DNA of 64,000 nucleotides from Couchioplanes azureus (GTDB lineage Bacteria > Actinomycetota > Actinomycetes > Mycobacteriales > Micromonosporaceae), in contig NZ_BMQY01000001.1 of assembly GCF_014648355.1 (NCBI RefSeq), forward strand, positions 1,170,757-1,234,756, read 5' to 3'. A program made the position numbers and the translations under genes. Below the pieces are notes generated by a model that was not told where the DNA came from, did not search any database, and saw nothing but the letters and a program-made list of their open reading frames with translations. Below are positions 59,808-64,000 of this stretch, piece after piece (position 1 is the stretch's first letter; each line of letters starts with the position of its first letter).

Positions 59808-60260
59808 ATGAAGAGAACAGGGACGGCGCGGCGGTTCAGGGCTCTGGCCGGCGCGGTGGCAGGCACGTTGCTCGGCGCGGCGCTGGCGGCCATGCCGGGC
59901 ACCGCGGCACAGGCGGCGAGCTGCTACGGCGGCGCCGTCGGCTGGAACTCGTCGGCCTCGCACGACAACGTCATGCTGCCCAACGCGATCGGCGGGCCGA
60001 CCCGGTGGACGACGACGTCGCGCTGCGGTGACATCAACTTCTGGGTCGACGAAGGCACCGGCACGTTCCACGCGGACGTGCGGGTCTGCTTCGACCGGAC
60101 CGGGTGCCAGGGAAGCTGGAAGCAGTTCGGCCCGGGCGACGCCGAGAAGTGGAAGGTCATCGCCACCGATGTCCGCGACGGCACCAAGTTCCGGATCGAG
60201 ATCAACTACCGGTTCGTGCCGCAGGGCGGGCGGCGCTACGGCGGCAAGGTCGCTTTCTGA
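59808..60260 (+). CDS. Small secreted hypothetical protein
   Basis: This 150-residue protein has a Sec signal peptide (basic MKRTGTARRF, hydrophobic core, cut near AQAAS at residue 36). The roughly 115-residue mature domain has four Cys residues: ASCYGG, SRCGDINFW, RVCFDRTGC. The pattern suggests two disulfide bonds and a beta-rich fold with several Trp/Tyr. No family was recognised. AGGAG 10 bp before the ATG fixes the start. A strong terminator follows. Confidence 0.7.
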   Translation: MKRTGTARRFRALAGAVAGTLLGAALAAMPGTAAQAASCYGGAVGWNSSASHDNVMLPNAIGGPTRWTTTSRCGDINFWVDEGTGTFHADVRVCFDRTGCQGSWKQFGPGDAEKWKVIATDVRDGTKFRIEINYRFVPQGGRRYGGKVAF

Positions 60261-60268
60261 CGGCCGGG

Positions 60269-60302
60269 GGTGCGGTGCCCCGGAGGACCGGGGCACCGCA
60301 CC
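60269..60302. terminator. Bidirectional terminator
   Basis: GGTGCGGTGCCCCGG (60269-60283) pairs perfectly with CCGGGGCACCGCACC (60288-60302) over a 4-nt loop, between convergent genes. Confidence 0.85.
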
Positions 60303-60321
60303 GGCGGGCGAGTAGCGGTCT

Positions 60322-63300
60322 CTAGTAGCGGACCATGATGTCGACGCGCCGGTTGCGGGCCCTTTCCGCGGCGGTGCTGTTGCTGGAGGTGGCACCGCCT
60401 CGGGTGATGGACGACGTTGTGACATCGAGGCGGGCGGCCAGGAGCCGGCAGACCGCAGCGGCGCGGCGCTTGCCGAGTACGCCGGTGTTTCCGCGGTTGT
60501 CGGTACGGCCGATGCAGGTCACCGCGCGTGCTCCGGCGAGTCTGGTGCCCAACGCGGCCAGGTAGCGTTGCTGGGCCGTACTGATGCGACTGGAGTCGGT
60601 GGCGAAGAACACCGCTCGCGGCACGGTGAACTGGTTCAGGATCAGGCGGGTCCTGCTGCTGGCCCGCAGGGTACGGCCGGAGGCGGGAACGGTCGTGGCG
60701 GCGACGGCGACCGGGTATCCGCCCGGTGTGGCGGCCATGGCGCGTCCTAGCGGGTTGAGAGTGACCATGACCGCGGCGCGGCGGCTGGCCGCTGCCATGG
60801 TGGCCCGGCCGGTGCCGAGAACGACGCGTTCGCCCGAGACGGTGCTCCACAGGACGACGGTGTTGTGCACCTTGACGGCTGCGGTGAAGGTGACGATGAC
60901 GGGAAGGGTGGCCCGCGTGGGCGCGCCTCGGGTCACCGAGCGTCTCCCGACGGCGACTTTCGTGACCACCCGCGTCGTCGTCGTCGGAGGTGTCGTCGTC
61001 GGTGTCGTCGTCGGCGGCGCCGTCGGCGTCGTGGTCGGGGGTGTCGTCGCCGGTGGTGGCGCCACCGGTACGGTGCGTGCGACCGTCACGTCGAGCCTCA
61101 TCGCCCGCACGTTGCCCTGCGGGTCGGCGCCCACCGTGGCGATGCTGTGGTTTCCGACGGGCAGCGTCGGGGGCACGACGACGTCGACGGAGAACTCGCC
61201 GTTGTCGTCGGTGACGACCGTGCCGAGCGAGATCGGCGCGGAGTACATGACGAGCTCCACCGTCGAGTTGGGCGCGTAGCCGCTGCCCTTGATGGTGATC
61301 GTCGCTCCGGGCGCGGTCTTGTTGTCCTGCTGCTCGGGTGTCTCCAGCACGGGGCTGTCGACCGGCGGCGGGGACTGTGGGATGACCGGCGAGGCCGCCG
61401 TCACGCTCTCCGACGGCTCCGACGCGTCCGAGTCGCCGCTGGCCGAGTGGGCCACCACCGTGATCGTGTACGGCTTGTCCGCCTGCACGCCCATGATGCA
61501 GCTCGTCGGGTTGGTCGGTGTGCTGTCGCAGGTTGCCGGGCCGGGCGAGGCGATCGCGGTGTACCCGGTGACCGGCGCGCCGCCGGGCGCCGAGGCGTTC
61601 CACGACACGCTGATCGTCGCGGTCTGCGCCGTCGCCACCACTCCGGTCGGCGCGGCCGGCGGTGCGAGCGGGGTCATGGCCACCGCATCGGAGGCCGTGC
61701 CGGGACCGATGTCGTTGGCCGCCCGCAGCCGCAGCTGGTACGTGACGCCGTTGGTCAGCCGGTCGACGCCGCCGCCGCTGGACACGTGCGTGATCGTGGC
61801 GCGGTGGGTCATCTCGTCGAGCGGGGTGACGCCGCTCAGCGTCCGCCAGGTGGTGCCGCCGTCGGTGGAGTATTCGACGCTGGTCAGCTCGCGGCCGCCG
61901 GAGTCCACGGTGAACGTGACCGTCACCTGCTGGTTGCCCGCCACCGGGGTGACGCCGGTCGGCTGGCTCGGCTCGCTCGGCGGCAGGCTGATCTCGGTCG
62001 GCTCACTGGGCACGCCGGCTCCCTGCGCGTTGACCGCGCGCACCCGGATCCAGTAGCGGTTGTCGCGCCCGAGCGGCAGGCCACTGTCACTCTCCACGGT
62101 GATCTCGAGGTGCCGCGTGGTGGTGCCGGTCGTGCCGATGTCACGCCAGCTGTTTCCGCTGTCGGTCGAGTACTGGTACTTGCTGATCGCGCTGTCACCC
62201 GGGCTGGGTGCGGTGAAGTCGACGCCGATCCGGTCGTCGAGCGGCGACAGGAGGAGGTCGGTCGGGCGGCCGGGCGAGCCGGGCAGGGGCAGCGCCACGG
62301 TGATCGGCTCGCTGGCCGGTCCGGTGCCGAGCTCGTTGGTCGCCTTGATCCGTACCTGGTAGCTCTGTCCGTTCTGCAGCGGGGTGGTGCCGTCGCCGGT
62401 GGAGGCGTAGTGGATCGTCGCGCTGGTGGTCCAGTCGTCGTTGAAGGTCAACGGTCCCAGCGGCTTCCAGTCGGTCCCGTCGTTGGTGGAATAGGAGTAC
62501 GCCGTGATCTGGCTGCCGTTGTCCGATGATCTCCAGGTCAGCGTCACCTGGCCGTCGCCGGGGTCGTCGTACACGTCGAACGGGGCGCCGGGTGCGGTCG
62601 GCGGGAGGTTGACCTCCTCCGTTGCGCTGGGCAGGCCGGCGCCTTGGGCGTTCACGGCGCGGATCCGGACCCGGTACATCTGGCCGGGGTAGAGCGGGAA
62701 CTCGGTGCCGCTCTCCGCGGTGATCTCGATGTGCAGCGTGCCGGCGCCGGTCGTCGTGGTGTCCGACCAGCTGTTGCCGCCGTTGGTGGAGTACTGGTAC
62801 TTGATGATCGGGCTGTCACCCTGGGCGGGTGCGGTGAAGTCCACGCTGATCTTGCCGTTGGCGAAGCTGCCGTGGACGTCGCCGGGTCGGGCAGGTGAGC
62901 CGGGGTTGGGCAGCTCGACGGAGATGGTCTCGCTGTCCTCGCCGGGGCCCAGCTCGTTGATCGCGCGGATGCGGATCTGGTAGGTCACCCCGCTGGCCAG
63001 CGGCGTGGTGCCCGCGCCGGTGGACTCGTCGGTGATGGTGACGCTGCTGTGCCAGTCGCCGGTGACCCCGTGGAGCGGCTGCCAGTGCGCGCCGTTGTCG
63101 GTGGTGTACTCCCAGCCGGTGATCGGGCTGCCATTGTCCGACGGTGCGTCGAAGGAGAGGGTGACCGACCCCATGCCGGGCTCGGCCCGCATGTCCCACG
63201 GCTGGCCGGGCGCGGCCGGTGGGCGGCTGAGCTCCACGGCGTCGCTGGGCATGCCGGGACCCTGGCTGTTCACGGCCCGGATCCGGATGCGGTACGGGTT

Positions 63301-64000
63301 GCCGTTCGCCAGCGGGAACCGCGAGTCGCTCTCCACGGTGAGGTTCGCGTGCAGCGGTCCCTCGCCGGTGGTCGGGGTGTCCAGCCAGGTGTTGCCGTCG
63401 TCGGTGGAGTACTGGTACTTGATGATCGCGCTGTCACCCGGGCTGGGCGCGGTGAAGTCGACGCCGATGCCGTCTTCGGAGGGACCGCCGTGGACGTCGG
63501 TCGGTTTCGCCGGCGAGCCCGCATTGGGCAGCGACGCGGTGACGGTGTCGCTGTCCTCGCCGGGACCGATCTCATTGACCGCACGTACGCGGATCTGGTA
63601 GCTCTCTCCAGCCGCCAGCGGTGTGGTGCCGGTACCGGTGGACTGATTGGTGATGGCGGCGGTCTTCTGCCAGTCTCCGGCGACGCCGGTGAGCGGCTGC
63701 CAGTGCACGCCGTTGTCGGTGGTGTACTGGTAGCCGGTGATCGGGCTGCCGTTGTCCGGCGGCGAGTCGAAGGAGAGCGCGAAGCCGCCCTCGTCGGCGG
63801 GACTAACCGCCAGCCGGTACACCCGCCCGGGCGCGGACGTCGGCAGCGTGACCTCGTGGGCGTCGCTGGGCATGCCGGGGCCCTGGGTGTTCACGGCGCG
63901 GATGCGGATCCGGTACGGCTGGCCCGGGTAGAGCTGGAAGCCGCTGCCGCTCTCCACCTGAAGGTCGGCGTGCAGCGACGGCGCCTCGCCGGTGGTCGGG
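60322..64000 (-). CDS. Large surface protein with FnIII repeats and OmpA-like C-terminus (5' end outside window)
   Basis: The frame is open to the right edge, so the N-terminus lies beyond the window and no start is given. About eight complete and one partial fibronectin type III domains are visible, each near 110 residues. They alternate in two types, marked by YRIRIRAVNAQG and YQIRIRAINELG. Next come an Ig-like domain (TITIKGSGYAPNS), a Pro/Thr linker, a beta domain, and an OmpA/MotB-type peptidoglycan-binding domain. That domain has FFATDSSRISTAQQRYL, CIGRTDNRGNTG and RARNRRVDIMV. FnIII arrays bind polymers or partners; the OmpA end anchors to cell-wall peptidoglycan. OmpA domains are uncommon in actinobacteria outside surface proteins of this kind. 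Confidence 0.85.
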   Translation of the reverse strand, partial: PTTGEAPSLHADLQVESGSGFQLYPGQPYRIRIRAVNTQGPGMPSDAHEVTLPTSAPGRVYRLAVSPADEGGFALSFDSPPDNGSPITGYQYTTDNGVHWQPLTGVAGDWQKTAAITNQSTGTGTTPLAAGESYQIRVRAVNEIGPGEDSDTVTASLPNAGSPAKPTDVHGGPSEDGIGVDFTAPSPGDSAIIKYQYSTDDGNTWLDTPTTGEGPLHANLTVESDSRFPLANGNPYRIRIRAVNSQGPGMPSDAVELSRPPAAPGQPWDMRAEPGMGSVTLSFDAPSDNGSPITGWEYTTDNGAHWQPLHGVTGDWHSSVTITDESTGAGTTPLASGVTYQIRIRAINELGPGEDSETISVELPNPGSPARPGDVHGSFANGKISVDFTAPAQGDSPIIKYQYSTNGGNSWSDTTTTGAGTLHIEITAESGTEFPLYPGQMYRVRIRAVNAQGAGLPSATEEVNLPPTAPGAPFDVYDDPGDGQVTLTWRSSDNGSQITAYSYSTNDGTDWKPLGPLTFNDDWTTSATIHYASTGDGTTPLQNGQSYQVRIKATNELGTGPASEPITVALPLPGSPGRPTDLLLSPLDDRIGVDFTAPSPGDSAISKYQYSTDSGNSWRDIGTTGTTTRHLEITVESDSGLPLGRDNRYWIRVRAVNAQGAGVPSEPTEISLPPSEPSQPTGVTPVAGNQQVTVTFTVDSGGRELTSVEYSTDGGTTWRTLSGVTPLDEMTHRATITHVSSGGGVDRLTNGVTYQLRLRAANDIGPGTASDAVAMTPLAPPAAPTGVVATAQTATISVSWNASAPGGAPVTGYTAIASPGPATCDSTPTNPTSCIMGVQADKPYTITVVAHSASGDSDASEPSESVTAASPVIPQSPPPVDSPVLETPEQQDNKTAPGATITIKGSGYAPNSTVELVMYSAPISLGTVVTDDNGEFSVDVVVPPTLPVGNHSIATVGADPQGNVRAMRLDVTVARTVPVAPPPATTPPTTTPTAPPTTTPTTTPPTTTTRVVTKVAVGRRSVTRGAPTRATLPVIVTFTAAVKVHNTVVLWSTVSGERVVLGTGRATMAAASRRAAVMVTLNPLGRAMAATPGGYPVAVAATTVPASGRTLRASSRTRLILNQFTVPRAVFFATDSSRISTAQQRYLAALGTRLAGARAVTCIGRTDNRGNTGVLGKRRAAAVCRLLAARLDVTTSSITRGGATSSNSTAAERARNRRVDIMVRY

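Overview
This window is high-GC actinobacterial DNA. The gene families point to Micromonosporaceae, most probably an Actinoplanes-like organism: conservon (cvn) genes, a DUF397 plus XRE/DUF5753 pair, an SAV2177-type S-adenosyl methyltransferase, several GTG starts, many GTGA/ATGA overlaps, and chemoreceptors that fit a motile (zoospore-forming) lineage. The genus is inferred from family content; nothing in the window proves it. No rRNA, tRNA, CRISPR array, insertion sequence or phage was seen.

Layout. 1-1.7 kb: end of a conservon (CvnC, CvnD) and a small unknown gene. 1.75-9.2 kb (minus): a three-gene operon of a YqiJ-like membrane protein, a flotillin and a 1607-residue AAA ATPase of the 'DNA repair ATPase' type. 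9.5-20.7 kb (minus): a giant secreted RHS/YD-repeat polymorphic toxin with a Hint domain, an HNH-like nuclease tip and a putative immunity gene. 20.8-21.4 kb: a membrane-anchored BMP-like binding protein. 21.7-26.0 kb: an exopolysaccharide operon (GT2 synthase, UDP-GlcNAc 2-epimerase, DUF2334 deacetylase-like protein). 26-28.5 kb: NTF2-like and VOC proteins and a CBM2-GH18 chitinase. 28.5-33.7 kb: TetR with a divergent 14-TM MFS pump, a TPR-GGDEF protein, and an SAM methyltransferase. 34.2-38.4 kb: a regulatory and radical-SAM cluster (small protein, DUF397, XRE/DUF5753, SH3-like protein, zinc-ribbon membrane protein, FxsB-type radical SAM/SPASM enzyme, EVE/PUA-like protein). 38.4-40.6 kb: purC and an MFS exporter. 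40.7-45.2 kb (minus): response regulator, histidine kinase, AA10 LPMO, DUF305 lipoprotein and chemoreceptor. 45.2-51.4 kb: secreted protein, CPBP protease, a second chemoreceptor, an unknown gene and an MMPL transporter. 51.4-56.3 kb: a PycTM-like membrane protein, a HTH-nSTAND-WD40 protein with 14 WD40 repeats, and a small exported peptide. 56.5-59.6 kb: a type VII secretion-linked toxin/immunity module. 59.8-64 kb: a small secreted protein and the C-terminal part of a multi-FnIII/OmpA protein that runs off the window.

Three arrangements stand out. (1) A 53-bp element with a -10-like TATCAT and a perfect 12-bp palindrome ATGCACGTGCAT occurs in both divergent promoter regions flanking the DUF397/XRE pair. 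It links that regulator to the radical-SAM operon. (2) The chitin-active LPMO is translationally coupled to a DUF305 (copper-binding family) lipoprotein and is followed 33 bp later by a chemoreceptor, all just downstream of a two-component system. (3) YqiJ-like protein, flotillin and a giant AAA ATPase form one coupled operon. Two polymorphic toxin systems (RHS and T7SS types) and an nSTAND/WD40 protein with a PycTM-like neighbour make the right half rich in conflict-type genes.
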